Shown: piece after piece, positions 19,333 to 29,544 of the stretch | Layout: every line of letters begins with the position of its first letter | Position numbering within the stretch: position 1 is the first letter of the stretch | NCBI RefSeq assembly: GCF_014762685.1 | Contig: NZ_JABURM010000006.1 | Coordinates: 1-64,000 of the forward strand | Length of the DNA: 64,000 nucleotides | Source: Gracilimonas sp. | GTDB lineage: Bacteria; Bacteroidota; Rhodothermia; Balneolales; Balneolaceae | Reading direction: 5' to 3' | Notes under the pieces: model-generated | Database searches by the model: none | The model's input: the letters and a program-made list of their open reading frames with translations, nothing else | Told to the model about the DNA's origin: nothing | Translations under genes and position numbers: made by a program

Positions 19333-19908
19333 CTATTTATCCAGAAAATTCCGCAGATTATTTATCGCATCAAACATCAAATTGTAGATACTCTGAGAGC
19401 GAATCTGTAAAATTTCAGAAATTTCTTCTGTTAACATCCCCTCAAAATATTTTAAGTAAACAACCTCTCGTTGACGGGCCGTAAGCGTCTCTATCGCTTT
19501 TTTTAATTCCTTGCTCTCATCTTCTTCAAGACCCAAAATTCGCTCCCAATTACTGTAGTGCATAAGCGGATCAAATTCTTCTGCATGGTATTTATTGTCT
19601 ATCTCTAACCGTCTTTGATTCGCTTTTTTTTTGTTCAATAATTCGCGGCGCAGTGAAATAAAAATATAGGCTTTAACTGATTTTGGCTTCTCCAGGTTTC
19701 CCCGGTATTTCCATATTTGGAAAAACACTTCCTGAATTGCATCCCGTACATTTTCAGAATTCGGAATTATTCGATAGCCATAGCTGTAAAGTGAGTCGAA
19801 TGTTTTTTAAAAAAACTGCTCTAATGCTTCTTCATCACCTGAGCACACCTTCTCCCAGAGCCCATCTAGCTCTAAATCATAATTAGATTTTTGATTTGCA
19901 GCCCTCAA
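19333..19908 (-). pseudogene. ECF (FecI-like) sigma-70 factor interrupted by an in-frame TAA
   Basis: Read from a TTG at 19908 the minus-strand frame gives a full-length ECF sigma factor of about 190 codons, except that codon 34 is TAA (19809-19807). The residues before it (DGLWEKVCSGDEEALEQFF) and after it (KTFDSLYSYGYRIIP, then NVRDAIQEVFFQIWKYR) join into a normal sigma region 2. Region 4 is intact (LTARQREVVYLKYFEGML, EISEILQIRSQSIYNL). The stop lies in T7A6; AAA, giving the familiar FFKKTF, would need one A instead of T. A GTG at 19728 could start a shortened protein lacking region 2.1. Nonsense mutation or sequence error are both possible. Confidence 0.82.
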
Positions 19909-20243
19909 TTTAGAAGCTTTAATTTTTTGATGTTTAGGTGCTTATGAAACAAAAGAGTTTAATATGAAGAGTTAATTTAGATGTACCTAATATTTTCCTT
20001 CAAACATAAGAGACTATTTATTAACAGCAAATAGGTCTCCGAAGATGTTGGGTCAGATACTAGTTTATAAAATATAAAACTACAGTCTTGACTGTTGGGA
20101 AATCTTACATTAGCTTCAAACTGTTCTGTCGTTCTGAATTGTATCTAACTCTATCCTGCTAAAGGCAGGAAATGTTATAAGTATAGACTTGTGCTGTACT
20201 CCGGGAGTTAGATATTTAATATTAAATTCAGAACTACATACTT
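19909..20243. other. Divergent intergenic region between the sigma gene and GH3
   Basis: 335 bp without a gene. It holds an imperfect hairpin at 20010-20039 (GAGACTATTT against AAATAGGTCTC, one bulge), a weak plus-strand promoter candidate (TTG 20088-20090, 20 nt, TAGCTTCA 20111-20118), and a long nested inverted-repeat structure at 20142-20214 listed separately. These probably carry the regulation of the beta-glucan locus in both directions. Confidence 0.5.
20142..20214 (+). promoter_or_regulatory. Candidate structured 5' leader (three-way junction) of the GH3 gene
   Basis: A perfect 10-bp outer stem pairs TATCTAACTC (20142-20151) with GAGTTAGATA (20205-20214). Inside it are two hairpins: TCCTGC-TAAAG-GCAGGA (20154-20170) and GTATAG-ACTTGTG-CTGTAC (20181-20199, one G-U). 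Together they form a three-way junction ending 29 nt before the GH3 start codon. It matches no riboswitch family I recognise. The outer arms are centred 63 bp apart, so they could instead be two operator half-elements. Confidence 0.45.
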
Positions 20244-22598
20244 ATGCATATCCAATTTACTCTCAAAAAAAGCCTCAGTATTAAGGATAACAATTTTGTC
20301 CTTATCTCTTTATTGAGCCTCTTAATAATCCTTTCCGTCAATACATTTGCAGTTGGTCAGCTATATTTAGATGCCTCTGCTCCTGTAGATAAACGGGTTG
20401 AAGATCTGCTTTCCCGTATGACCCTGGAAGAAAAGGTGGGGCAAATGTCTCAGCTGAATATTACCCTGATTAATAATGAAGGAATACAATATGATGTTAA
20501 CCTTGATACAGATAAAGCTCGCAATCTGTTACAAAACCATCATATCGGCTCATTTCTAAATGGGGAAGCAGTTCCACCTGAGCAATGGATAAAGTATGTT
20601 GAAGAACTTCAGCGTATAGCCGTAGAAGACACAAGATTAGGAATACCCATTATTTACGGGATCGATCATATACATGGAGCCAGCTATGTTCAGGGAAGCA
20701 CAATCTTTCCTCATAACATTAATATCGGAGCTACTTTTAACCCTGAAAACTCTTTACAAAATGGAAGAATTACAGCTCTTGAGTCTGGCCCATTAGGACA
20801 TATATGGAATTTCGCACCGGTTCTTGACCTTGGACAAAACCCGTATTGGGCACGAATGTATGAAACCTTTGGCGAAGATCCTTACCTGGCATCAGAACTT
20901 GGCCGAGCTTATGTGAAAGGCTTCCAGGGTGATTTCGAAACTTTCCCCTATAGATTGGCTGCCACAGGAAAGCATTTTCTTGGTTATTCAGTACCCCGTT
21001 CCGGTTGGGATCGAACACCGGTTGACTTGTCTATGCAAACCATCCATGAATTTCACCGCCCTGCATTTCAGGCAGCTATAGATGAGGGACTAAAAACCAT
21101 CATGGTTAACAGTGCTGAAATTAATGGAATACCGGTGCATGCTTCAAAAAAAATACTCTCAGATCTTTTAAGAGATGAAATGGGTTTTGAAGGTGTAATC
21201 GTTACAGACTGGGCTGATATTCAAAAACTTTATGATTATCACAAAACTGCTCGCACTTATGATGAAGCAACTCTGCATGCTGTAGATGCAGGCATCGACA
21301 TGAGTATGACACCGGAATCGTTGGAATTCAATGAAAGCATGATCAAACTAGTTAACCATGAATTAATCAGTGAAGAACGTATAGATAAGTCAGTCCGACG
21401 TATCTTGAAGCTTAAATTTGAATTAGGATTATTCGAACATCCTTATCCATCAGGTAAAGCATTTGATAAAATTGGAAGTGAGGCTCATAAGGCCATTGCA
21501 TTAAAAGCTGCTCAAGAGTCTATAGTACTATTGAAAAATACTGAAAACGTCTTGCCGCTATCGAAAGACATTAAAAATCTATTGGTAGTTGGATTATCAG
21601 CAAACAGCAAAAGAAACCTCTCAGGTGGGTGGACACTTGCCTGGCAGGGAGCTCCAGAAGACCGATACCCTGAGTCGATGAAAACAATTAAGAAGGCTCT
21701 TAAGGAAGAGTTTCCAAATTCCAAAATTGTGAGTATGGATTCCATTGGAGTTAAAAATTCTGAAGTTAGATCAAGATTCGATCAGGCTGCTGAAGAAGCT
21801 GACGCAATAATAATAGCAACTGGAGAAGAGCCTTACACTGAATTTGTAGGTAACATTACTAACCTGGAATTACCTCATGAACAATTGGATTTAATAAAGG
21901 CAGTTAATAATACCGGCAAACCTTCCGTGATGGTTTTAGTTGCCGGCCGACCGAGAGTTATCACAGAAGTAGTACCTAATACAAGCGCTATAGTTTGGGC
22001 CGGGCTACCGGGATTTGAAGGCGCAGAAGCCGTTGCTAATGTGCTGAGTGGTGATTATAACCCAAGCGGTAAATTACCATTTTCATATCCACAGTTTGTA
22101 GGGCACGCTGTTCCTTACAATCACAAATCCAGTGCAGTCTATTATTTTGATGCGGAAGTTGCCAACAATATTGAGCAAGCAAATAAAACAACGGCACTCT
22201 GGAATTTCGGCCATGGACTAAGTTACACTGAATTTTCCTACAGCGATTTTATGCTTAGCGATACCACCCTCAGCTCAAATGGTGAAATCACAGCTGAAAT
22301 ATCTGTAACTAATGCTGGTAATGTTGCTGGAACAGAGATTGTTTTATGGTATCTGACCGATGAAGTAGGCCGTATAACACGTCCCGTGAAAGAATTATCC
22401 CATTTTCAGCGTATTGATTTACAGCCCGGTGAAACCAAAAATGTTTCCGTCACAATTAATCCGGATAAACACCTTACTTATCCGAATTTTCAGGGAGATC
22501 CAATTCTTGAAAAGGGTTACTTTAGGCTTCAGGTAGGTAATAAAATAAAACGTTTCTACCTCAATACAGAATTTGAAAATAATAGATTTGAGGAATGA
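20244..22598 (+). CDS. Glycoside hydrolase family 3 beta-glucosidase
   Basis: 784 aa exo-acting beta-glucosidase with a signal peptide (hydrophobic core about 19-38). The N-terminal barrel (LLSRMTLEEKVGQMSQL, GKHFLGYSVPRSGWDRTP) carries the nucleophile Asp322 in VIVTDWAD. The C-terminal alpha/beta sandwich (ESIVLLKNTENVLPLS) and the fibronectin-like tail (ELSHFQRIDLQPGETK) complete the three-domain form. It would hydrolyse oligosaccharides released by the GH16 to glucose in the periplasm. Transcribed divergently from the sigma-fecR-susC row, with a structured leader upstream. Confidence 0.94.
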   Translation: MHIQFTLKKSLSIKDNNFVLISLLSLLIILSVNTFAVGQLYLDASAPVDKRVEDLLSRMTLEEKVGQMSQLNITLINNEGIQYDVNLDTDKARNLLQNHHIGSFLNGEAVPPEQWIKYVEELQRIAVEDTRLGIPIIYGIDHIHGASYVQGSTIFPHNINIGATFNPENSLQNGRITALESGPLGHIWNFAPVLDLGQNPYWARMYETFGEDPYLASELGRAYVKGFQGDFETFPYRLAATGKHFLGYSVPRSGWDRTPVDLSMQTIHEFHRPAFQAAIDEGLKTIMVNSAEINGIPVHASKKILSDLLRDEMGFEGVIVTDWADIQKLYDYHKTARTYDEATLHAVDAGIDMSMTPESLEFNESMIKLVNHELISEERIDKSVRRILKLKFELGLFEHPYPSGKAFDKIGSEAHKAIALKAAQESIVLLKNTENVLPLSKDIKNLLVVGLSANSKRNLSGGWTLAWQGAPEDRYPESMKTIKKALKEEFPNSKIVSMDSIGVKNSEVRSRFDQAAEEADAIIIATGEEPYTEFVGNITNLELPHEQLDLIKAVNNTGKPSVMVLVAGRPRVITEVVPNTSAIVWAGLPGFEGAEAVANVLSGDYNPSGKLPFSYPQFVGHAVPYNHKSSAVYYFDAEVANNIEQANKTTALWNFGHGLSYTEFSYSDFMLSDTTLSSNGEITAEISVTNAGNVAGTEIVLWYLTDEVGRITRPVKELSHFQRIDLQPGETKNVSVTINPDKHLTYPNFQGDPILEKGYFRLQVGNKIKRFYLNTEFENNRFEE

Positions 22599-22713
22599 TC
22601 ATCTTGTGCACCCGGTATTAAATAAGTGCGCTTACATTGCAGTTAATAAAGCTGCATAAGAATATTGGAATGGATTACAGTTCGACAAACCTTATGGGTT
22701 TATTTGGATAATA

Positions 22714-23724
22714 TTATTCCAACACCGTAAAATAGGCCACTGCCTTGGGTTGAAAGCTCCGGAGGCGTAATTCGAATTGATCGGCTATTAATTCAATGTC
22801 AGGAGTTACAAAACCGGTAGAGTCTTCCAGGATTTTGGTGTACGGCACATATACTTCATACGGCCTTACTTTCTCTACATCGGCATATTGCTCAATGGGA
22901 ACATCAAATTTAATCGTAACCGAAGATGGATTATAGTTCACATTTTGTCCCCGTGGCAAACCTCTTGTTTGAATATAAACAGTGGTTTCTCCTTCTGTAA
23001 ATTCTGAAACATCTGCATTAAAGGTTATTTCATTATCTGAAAGTTCGATTACACCCTCAGCATCATGCAGTGGTATTATTGTGGAGATATCATTTCTTAT
23101 ACCGGACATCCTCAGTGTATCCTGAATTTCCCATACATCAATGTCTGAAATTTTAGATACTGCCCCGGTAACCGTTATACTGTCAGGGCTGTAAACCGGG
23201 TCGCCAACCAAACCAAACCTGTTTTGAAAATCCAAGTCGGTATTCACTTTAACCGGTATTTTTTTAGATATTTTTGGCTCCATATCTATGGAAAGTATTA
23301 AAGGCTGAACTTTCGCAATATCCACTCCCTGCAAATAACTGAGGCGCTGCCTGACCTGATCAAACAGATTAATCTCACTTTCTTCAATATTGATGACTAC
23401 TGTAGGCGGATCGTTATATAAATTCAACAACTGCCAACCGTCGCCGGAAACACCCACTTGCACGAACTCAGGCAGTTCTTCGGTCAGGGCCATGTTTTCC
23501 GGTACATTCCCAGGCTCAATAGGAACATTCACATTGATACTGAAGCTTCCGCCCAAATTCACAATAAACCATAACGAAACAGCCATTATATAAGCCCCGA
23601 TAAAAACAATCACTTTCTCTCTGCGAAAAAAACTTACCTCATCTTCTTCAGCTCCGGGTTTGGTGCCGGGCCTGATAAAGTTTTTCAGTTTATTAATAAA
23701 TTTGTTTTCCGAGATGTCAGCCAT
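22714..23724 (-). CDS. YbbR-domain membrane protein (CdaR-like)
   Basis: 336 aa with one N-terminal transmembrane helix (VIVFIGAYIMAVSLWFIVNL, about 34-53) and an extracytoplasmic region built of YbbR-like repeats (FVQVGVSGDGWQLLN, PVYSPDSITVTGAVSKI). In Firmicutes such proteins (CdaR) control the c-di-AMP cyclase; in Bacteroidota the relation is less clear. It lies 34 nt downstream of the recF-DUF721 pair on the same strand. No cyclase gene is adjacent in this window. Confidence 0.8.
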   Translation of the reverse strand: MADISENKFINKLKNFIRPGTKPGAEEDEVSFFRREKVIVFIGAYIMAVSLWFIVNLGGSFSINVNVPIEPGNVPENMALTEELPEFVQVGVSGDGWQLLNLYNDPPTVVINIEESEINLFDQVRQRLSYLQGVDIAKVQPLILSIDMEPKISKKIPVKVNTDLDFQNRFGLVGDPVYSPDSITVTGAVSKISDIDVWEIQDTLRMSGIRNDISTIIPLHDAEGVIELSDNEITFNADVSEFTEGETTVYIQTRGLPRGQNVNYNPSSVTIKFDVPIEQYADVEKVRPYEVYVPYTKILEDSTGFVTPDIELIADQFELRLRSFQPKAVAYFTVLE

Positions 23725-23758
23725 AGCCGAATATATGTGCGGGATTATGGTTAGTCAA

Positions 23759-24052
23759 CTAACTGCGTACAATGATATCAGCTATAATATCACCTTTTAC
23801 TTTAGCATTTAATTTTTTTGCGATACTAAACCGGCTTGCATGAATTTCCGCCCGCCATGATGGATGCTTCACTTTCATTGCCAGTTTATTGCCTTCAAAA
23901 TGAAGATCTTCAACTTCCGAAGCCATCCGCTTCCCCACCACTTCTTCAAAAGCAGCTAAAATCATTCCCTGCTTCAGCTTCCTTTTTTGGGGAAATTTTT
24001 CCAAAAATTCTTCCAGAACTGAACTTAGCGATTTTGGGGTATCGAATCTCAT
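23759..24052 (-). CDS. DUF721 (DciA-like) protein
   Basis: 97 aa protein beginning MRFDTPKSLSSVLEEFLEKF with the DUF721 signatures WEEVVG-type (FEEVVGKRMASEVEDL) and KVKHPSWRAEIHASRF. DciA proteins of this family bind DNA and load the replicative helicase in bacteria lacking DnaC/DnaI. The start overlaps the recF stop by ATGA, as in many Bacteroidota. A helicase-loading role is inferred from the family and the neighbourhood of replication genes. Confidence 0.82.
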   Translation of the reverse strand: MRFDTPKSLSSVLEEFLEKFPQKRKLKQGMILAAFEEVVGKRMASEVEDLHFEGNKLAMKVKHPSWRAEIHASRFSIAKKLNAKVKGDIIADIIVRS

Positions 24053-25182
24053 TTTTGAACCTCATTCACTTTACCATCTTCTACTTCATAAAAACGGTTA
24101 TTTGTTCCGTCAAAGGTAACATAATCTTCGAAAGGAACCGGGTTTGCGGAAGTTATAAATATTTGCCCTTTATGTTGCTGCAATGCATCCAGTAAAATCT
24201 CGGTCTTTTTGAGATCCAAGTCACCAAACACATCATCCAGCATTAATATTGGCAGATCATCCAGTTCATCTGAATAATAATGAAGCTGAGCCAACTTTAG
24301 GGAAAGTGCAAATAAACGGTGTTGCCCCTGTGATCCAAATCGCCGAAGTTCAAAATCATCCAGAAAAAAAACTATCTCATCACGATGTGGACCAATAGTC
24401 GTCAATTCTCGTTCAATTTCCTTTGCTTGAACTTTTTCCAACTGTTCGTAGTACTTTTTTTCGATGACTTCAACATCTGTAGTTGGTTCACAGAACGTTT
24501 GATACTCCAGATCGGTGGTTAAATCCATGCCGGAGATCATAGCATAATCTTTAGCAAGATATGCTTTTAGATTTTCCAGCACTTCATGGCGTTTGGCCAC
24601 AATTCGCGAACCGGATTCTACCAACTGTACATTCCAAGGCTCAAGATACGCTTCTAATACAGACATCGGGCCACGATATTCCTGCAATAACGAATTGCGT
24701 TGTTTTCGCACCCTCCGGTATTCAATTAAATCTCTGAGGTAAGCCGGCGAAATCTGACTTATAAAAGAATCAATGAAACTTCTGCGCTCTGTCGGGCCTT
24801 CTAACGTCAGTTTTTTATCGTCCGGAGTCAATGTAACAACCGGTACCATTCCAATTAAATCCGATAGCCGGTCGAGCGGAGAATCATTCACAAAAATCTT
24901 TTTTCCGTCACCACGGGAATAGGAACAGGACACGTCAAATTCAGACCTGATTTGTCCTTCAAAATGCCCCTTTATCATAAAGTAACTTTCATCCTGATTC
25001 ACCACATACATATCAGTGTTTGAAACAAAACTGCGAGACATACACAAGTAATGAATAGCATCTATCAAGCTGGTTTTACCCGATCCATTTGGGCCTGCAA
25101 TTATATTTAAATGAGGCGCCCAGTCAATTTTGGTGTCCAGGTGATTTCGGAAATTAAGTAGTTCTGTGTGGGTATTTCGCAT
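24049..25182 (-). CDS. recF: DNA replication and repair protein RecF
   Basis: SMC-like ATPase that loads RecA at gaps. 377 aa from the ATG at 25182 (MRNTHTELLNFRNH, matching the family start); the frame extends to a TTG at 25200. Walker A GPNGSGKT (30-37), signature region FGSQGQHRLFALSLKLAQ, Walker B PILMLDDVFGDLD. It precedes DUF721 with an ATGA overlap. It is not next to dnaA or dnaN here; dnaA lies about 6 kb away on the other side of oriC. Confidence 0.95.
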   Translation of the reverse strand: MRNTHTELLNFRNHLDTKIDWAPHLNIIAGPNGSGKTSLIDAIHYLCMSRSFVSNTDMYVVNQDESYFMIKGHFEGQIRSEFDVSCSYSRGDGKKIFVNDSPLDRLSDLIGMVPVVTLTPDDKKLTLEGPTERRSFIDSFISQISPAYLRDLIEYRRVRKQRNSLLQEYRGPMSVLEAYLEPWNVQLVESGSRIVAKRHEVLENLKAYLAKDYAMISGMDLTTDLEYQTFCEPTTDVEVIEKKYYEQLEKVQAKEIERELTTIGPHRDEIVFFLDDFELRRFGSQGQHRLFALSLKLAQLHYYSDELDDLPILMLDDVFGDLDLKKTEILLDALQQHKGQIFITSANPVPFEDYVTFDGTNNRFYEVEDGKVNEVQK

Positions 25183-25228
25183 ACACCTTATGGTACGCAA
25201 TCTCTCAGTTTTTAGCAGACGATATTAT

Positions 25229-25264
25229 TACAAAAAGAGCCGCCCTGAATGTCATGAGGCGGCT
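25229..25264 (-). terminator. Intrinsic terminator upstream of recF
   Basis: On the minus strand AGAGCCGCC and GGCGGCTCT form a perfect 9-bp stem (25264-25256 and 25242-25234) with a 13-nt loop, followed by TTTTTG. It would end transcription coming from the DUF3592 gene before recF. Confidence 0.75.
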
Positions 25265-25348
25265 CTAAAAGCTACTATATACTAAGTAAGAGCGATTTCA
25301 AACGTATTCCTTACAAATTAATTTTAGATTTTTTTTCAATTCTCTTTT

Positions 25349-26359
25349 TTAAGCAAATTTTGACCGCTTATTTCTCTTTACTGAATTAACCGTAGCTGCC
25401 AAACCTGCCATAGTAAATAACAGTCCAAAGCAAGTAACAAATATTGAGGTTGTCCAGTTAAAAATACCTTTATCAATAATGGCCACATCGGGGGTATCCG
25501 GCAAGTGTAATACTTCTACGGCCTCTCCTTTTTGAAATGAAGGTGGGTTACTGCCGGTGTCATGTCGAAAAGTGACTGCTTCATAGGACCCCGGCGGTGT
25601 ATATTCCACAATTGGATAGTAGGTGTAGCCATCATCGCTCCGGCTTTCGTGAAAATCAATCACCGTTCCAGAAGCAGGAACTGCAGTTTCCAGAAAATCA
25701 TATCTTTCAAGCCCAAGGTAAATCCCAAAGCCAATCACCCCTAAACCTATAATTGCAAAAACCGGCCCGACAAATTTTATCATTTTTTGTTGTCTGGCAT
25801 GAATTTTTTCAAGGTCGGCACGATTCCTGATAATATGTTTTTCGGAGTCTTCGGTTTGTTCTTGTTTCAGTACAATTTTTTCCTTCCATTCATCTAAAGA
25901 ATCAATCCCATTCGCCTTTAATTTTTTTCGTACGAACACAGCGATTATGCACAGAAAAAACAGTGAGCTTAGAAAGTGATAGGCTGTAAAACTAAAAATT
26001 GAGAAGAATATGAGGCAAAAAATTCCTCCAAATAACATCAGAATAATTCCCATATAATACGGCATGTTTGATTTTAGCCGTGGCTCCTTCCCCGATATAT
26101 ATAAAACATCTACACGTTCACCAATTTCATAGGGTGGTATGCTTGAACCATAACCTGATGTGAACTCACCAAAGTAACTTTCCACCACCGGTTTGTAGAT
26201 ATCGTTGTTCTTTGAACTCTTTGAAACTTTAAAACCAACAACTTTTCCCTTGGTTTCCATCGCTATACGTTCATAGTTAATATGATCGTAGATGAGATAA
26301 ACACCAAAACCAAAAATACCTGCCCCGATAATAAAAAAAAGAAGTTCCATAACACCCAT
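25349..26359 (-). CDS. DUF3592 membrane protein with a duplicated domain
   Basis: 336 aa. Two copies of the same unit are visible: a transmembrane helix, then a beta-rich soluble domain with the ending G(E/K)xVxVLY (residues 1-110 and about 190-310), e.g. PPYEIGERVDVLYISG and PSFQKGEAVEVLHLPD. Further helices lie at about 100-145 and at the C-terminus. DUF3592 domains occur in many bacteria without a known function. It lies 72 bp downstream of nothing on its strand except enolase, whose terminator it precedes. Confidence 0.72.
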   Translation of the reverse strand: MGVMELLFFIIGAGIFGFGVYLIYDHINYERIAMETKGKVVGFKVSKSSKNNDIYKPVVESYFGEFTSGYGSSIPPYEIGERVDVLYISGKEPRLKSNMPYYMGIILMLFGGIFCLIFFSIFSFTAYHFLSSLFFLCIIAVFVRKKLKANGIDSLDEWKEKIVLKQEQTEDSEKHIIRNRADLEKIHARQQKMIKFVGPVFAIIGLGVIGFGIYLGLERYDFLETAVPASGTVIDFHESRSDDGYTYYPIVEYTPPGSYEAVTFRHDTGSNPPSFQKGEAVEVLHLPDTPDVAIIDKGIFNWTTSIFVTCFGLLFTMAGLAATVNSVKRNKRSKFA

Positions 26360-26373
26360 TTAATAAAAAAGTA

Positions 26374-26406
26374 TAAAAAAAGCCATCACAGAAGTGACAG
26401 CTTTTT
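26374..26406 (-). terminator. Intrinsic terminator after enolase
   Basis: The minus strand reads AAAAAGCTGTCAC, a short TTCT loop and GTGATGGCTTTTTTT, a long stem with two G-U pairs and a T-run. It lies 25 nt after the eno stop and before the DUF3592 gene; the A-rich left side would also allow termination on the plus strand. Confidence 0.65.
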
Positions 26407-26430
26407 AAATAGATAACTCAGAATGCCTGC

Positions 26431-27744
<1,314 letters not shown>

Positions 27745-27753
27745 TTAACTGCT

Positions 27754-27761
27754 CAAAGGTA
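27754..27761 (-). promoter_or_regulatory. -7 element of eno
   Basis: The minus strand reads TACCTTTG, matching TAnnTTTG, 37 nt before the eno start codon. The -33 element is weak (TTT at about 20 nt distance). Confidence 0.4.
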
Positions 27762-27849
27762 CCACGATTTAACATGTACTTAAAGCCATTTTAGCATGAA
27801 GTTTCGTAACTTTAGGTGAAGAACGTATAAACATTTAAAACAAAATATT

Positions 27850-28539
27850 TTGGCTGCAACTCATCCCTGGATTATCCTCTTTGATATTGACGGAACCATA
27901 TTAACTGTAAACCGAAACTTTAACCGGAAGTTACTCCGGGAACTTTTAGATGAGCATCAAATAAATTACCCCAACATGGAAAAGGATGCTTTTTCGGGGC
28001 GGACTGACCATGATATATTTACTTCTTTTTTGGTAAATCATGACTATGACAATGGTTTATATCAGAAATTTAAAACAGCTTATCTGCAACGACTGAAGGA
28101 ACGCTTAAATGAAGACCTCGTAGAGCGCCATGGGTTTGTGGATGAAGCAATTCAATATTTTTCACAGGATGGTTTTTTAAAAGGATTACTCACCGGAAAT
28201 TACCCCATTGCAGCCAGCTATAAATTAAAAGCTGCCAATATTAATTACGAATTCTCCGTCGGAGCTTTTGGTGAATTTGACCGTGACCGAAACAGATTGC
28301 CCTTTCTTGCTATTGAGGAAGTTAAAAAGCTTATGGGGATTGATCCAGACCCTTCACGTTTTGTTATTATCGGGGATACCCCGAGAGATATAATCTGTGC
28401 CAAAAAAGCCGGCATGAAATGTGTAGCGGTAACAACCGGAAAGTTTACTCATACAGATCTCTCCGAGCAAAATCCTGATCTGATTATAGATAGTTTGGCC
28501 CACCCTGAAGAATGGTTTTCTAAACTAACAGGAAGTTGA
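27850..28539 (+). CDS. HAD-superfamily hydrolase (phosphoglycolate-phosphatase-like)
   Basis: 229 aa haloacid-dehalogenase-type phosphatase, starting with TTG (MAATHPWIILFDIDGT). Motif I DIDGT (12-16) contains the nucleophile Asp and its partner, motif II is LLTGN near 114, motif III Lys and motif IV GDTPRD near 175 bind the metal. The helical cap between motifs I and II marks subclass I, as in phosphoglycolate phosphatases and beta-phosphoglucomutases. Divergent from enolase. The substrate cannot be set from sequence. Confidence 0.85.
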   Translation: MAATHPWIILFDIDGTILTVNRNFNRKLLRELLDEHQINYPNMEKDAFSGRTDHDIFTSFLVNHDYDNGLYQKFKTAYLQRLKERLNEDLVERHGFVDEAIQYFSQDGFLKGLLTGNYPIAASYKLKAANINYEFSVGAFGEFDRDRNRLPFLAIEEVKKLMGIDPDPSRFVIIGDTPRDIICAKKAGMKCVAVTTGKFTHTDLSEQNPDLIIDSLAHPEEWFSKLTGS

Positions 28540-28541
28540 TT

Positions 28542-29387
28542 TTACCACATCCATCCAAATACAAAACTGATTTGGGCTGATCCAAAATATTTGCGGGGAT
28601 CGTGGGCTTCTTCAAAAGGAGCGGTATCACCTTGATTACCTACAGCAATAGTATTTGGCCCTGAACTGCAAGGGTTTTCAGGGGCTTGATTAATGCGACT
28701 TAAATCAGGTCGGCAAGGTTCCATTACTTGGATTCCTTTTGCAAAGTAGTTCATCGTATATCCAAATTGCACACTTGACAAATTTGAAAAATTATCGCCG
28801 AAATCAACCCCAATTAAAAACTCCCCACCAAACCCCCAATGAGTCTCAGAGTTTTTCCAACCGGTAAAAATATCATTTACAGGTTCGGTAAATTGATAAA
28901 TTCGAGCATCATTTTCCCTGAATCCGTTTTCATTAAAATCATTGAAATAACTGTAGGAGAATGCAAAAGTAGGTCCCGCGCTCAATGAACTGAACACTCT
29001 AAAGTTATCAGCAATAGCATCAGCGAAAAACCTTTTCTTAATCCCGGCATATAATGGGACTGAGATAACGCGTTGATATTTCTCCGGGATTGTTCGATAT
29101 CCCAAAAAATCTGTAAAAGTTTGTTCAGTTGGGTCTTTTAAGCCCGCAATCCTAAGGTTAATAATTGCTTCTGTATATGGATTAAGCCCTATCCTGAACT
29201 GACCTCCCGCTCCAATACCAAAATCACTGAGGATAAAATTAAAACCGAATCCTGTTTTGTAGCCTTCATCAAATAAATTGCGCGGTGCTTCTTTTTTTTG
29301 AACTTCCGGCTCACCAAATTGTCCAAAAGCTTGATTTGTGTTCATGCAAATCAAGAATAATAGCGTAAAAGAAATCAATTTTTTCAT
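28542..29387 (-). CDS. Outer-membrane beta-barrel-like hypothetical protein
   Basis: 281 aa with a signal peptide (MKKLISFTLLFLICMNTNQAFG). The mature part alternates polar and hydrophobic residues in strand-length runs (GFGFNFILSDFGIGAGGQF, TPYTEAIINLRIAG) and ends in an aromatic residue (ISFVFGWMW), typical of an outer-membrane barrel inserted by BamA. It does not resemble a named family closely. Convergent with the HAD gene, whose stop is 2 nt away, so mRNA ends overlap. Function unknown. Confidence 0.65.
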   Translation of the reverse strand: MKKLISFTLLFLICMNTNQAFGQFGEPEVQKKEAPRNLFDEGYKTGFGFNFILSDFGIGAGGQFRIGLNPYTEAIINLRIAGLKDPTEQTFTDFLGYRTIPEKYQRVISVPLYAGIKKRFFADAIADNFRVFSSLSAGPTFAFSYSYFNDFNENGFRENDARIYQFTEPVNDIFTGWKNSETHWGFGGEFLIGVDFGDNFSNLSSVQFGYTMNYFAKGIQVMEPCRPDLSRINQAPENPCSSGPNTIAVGNQGDTAPFEEAHDPRKYFGSAQISFVFGWMW

Positions 29388-29544
29388 TTAAAAAGTAAGT
29401 TTTTAATGGTTTTAAGCCCTTTATTCAATGCAGTAACGAAATTTTATTCATTTTCTTATTGTCTTAAAGCAATATCATGTTATTTTCAGCACAAATTTTT
29501 TATACACAACATACCTTTAAAATAATTAATTCAAGCTACAAAGC

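Noticed and set aside
19801-19820. Programmed slippage at T7A6 in the sigma gene
   Set aside because: A shift of one would leave the frame and the downstream frame equals the upstream one, so slippage alone does not remove the TAA.
18798-20136. 15-nt match TGTTCTGTCGTTCTG between the FecR gene (about 18800) and the GH3 upstream region (about 20122)
   Set aside because: One or two 15-nt matches are expected by chance in a 64 kb window.
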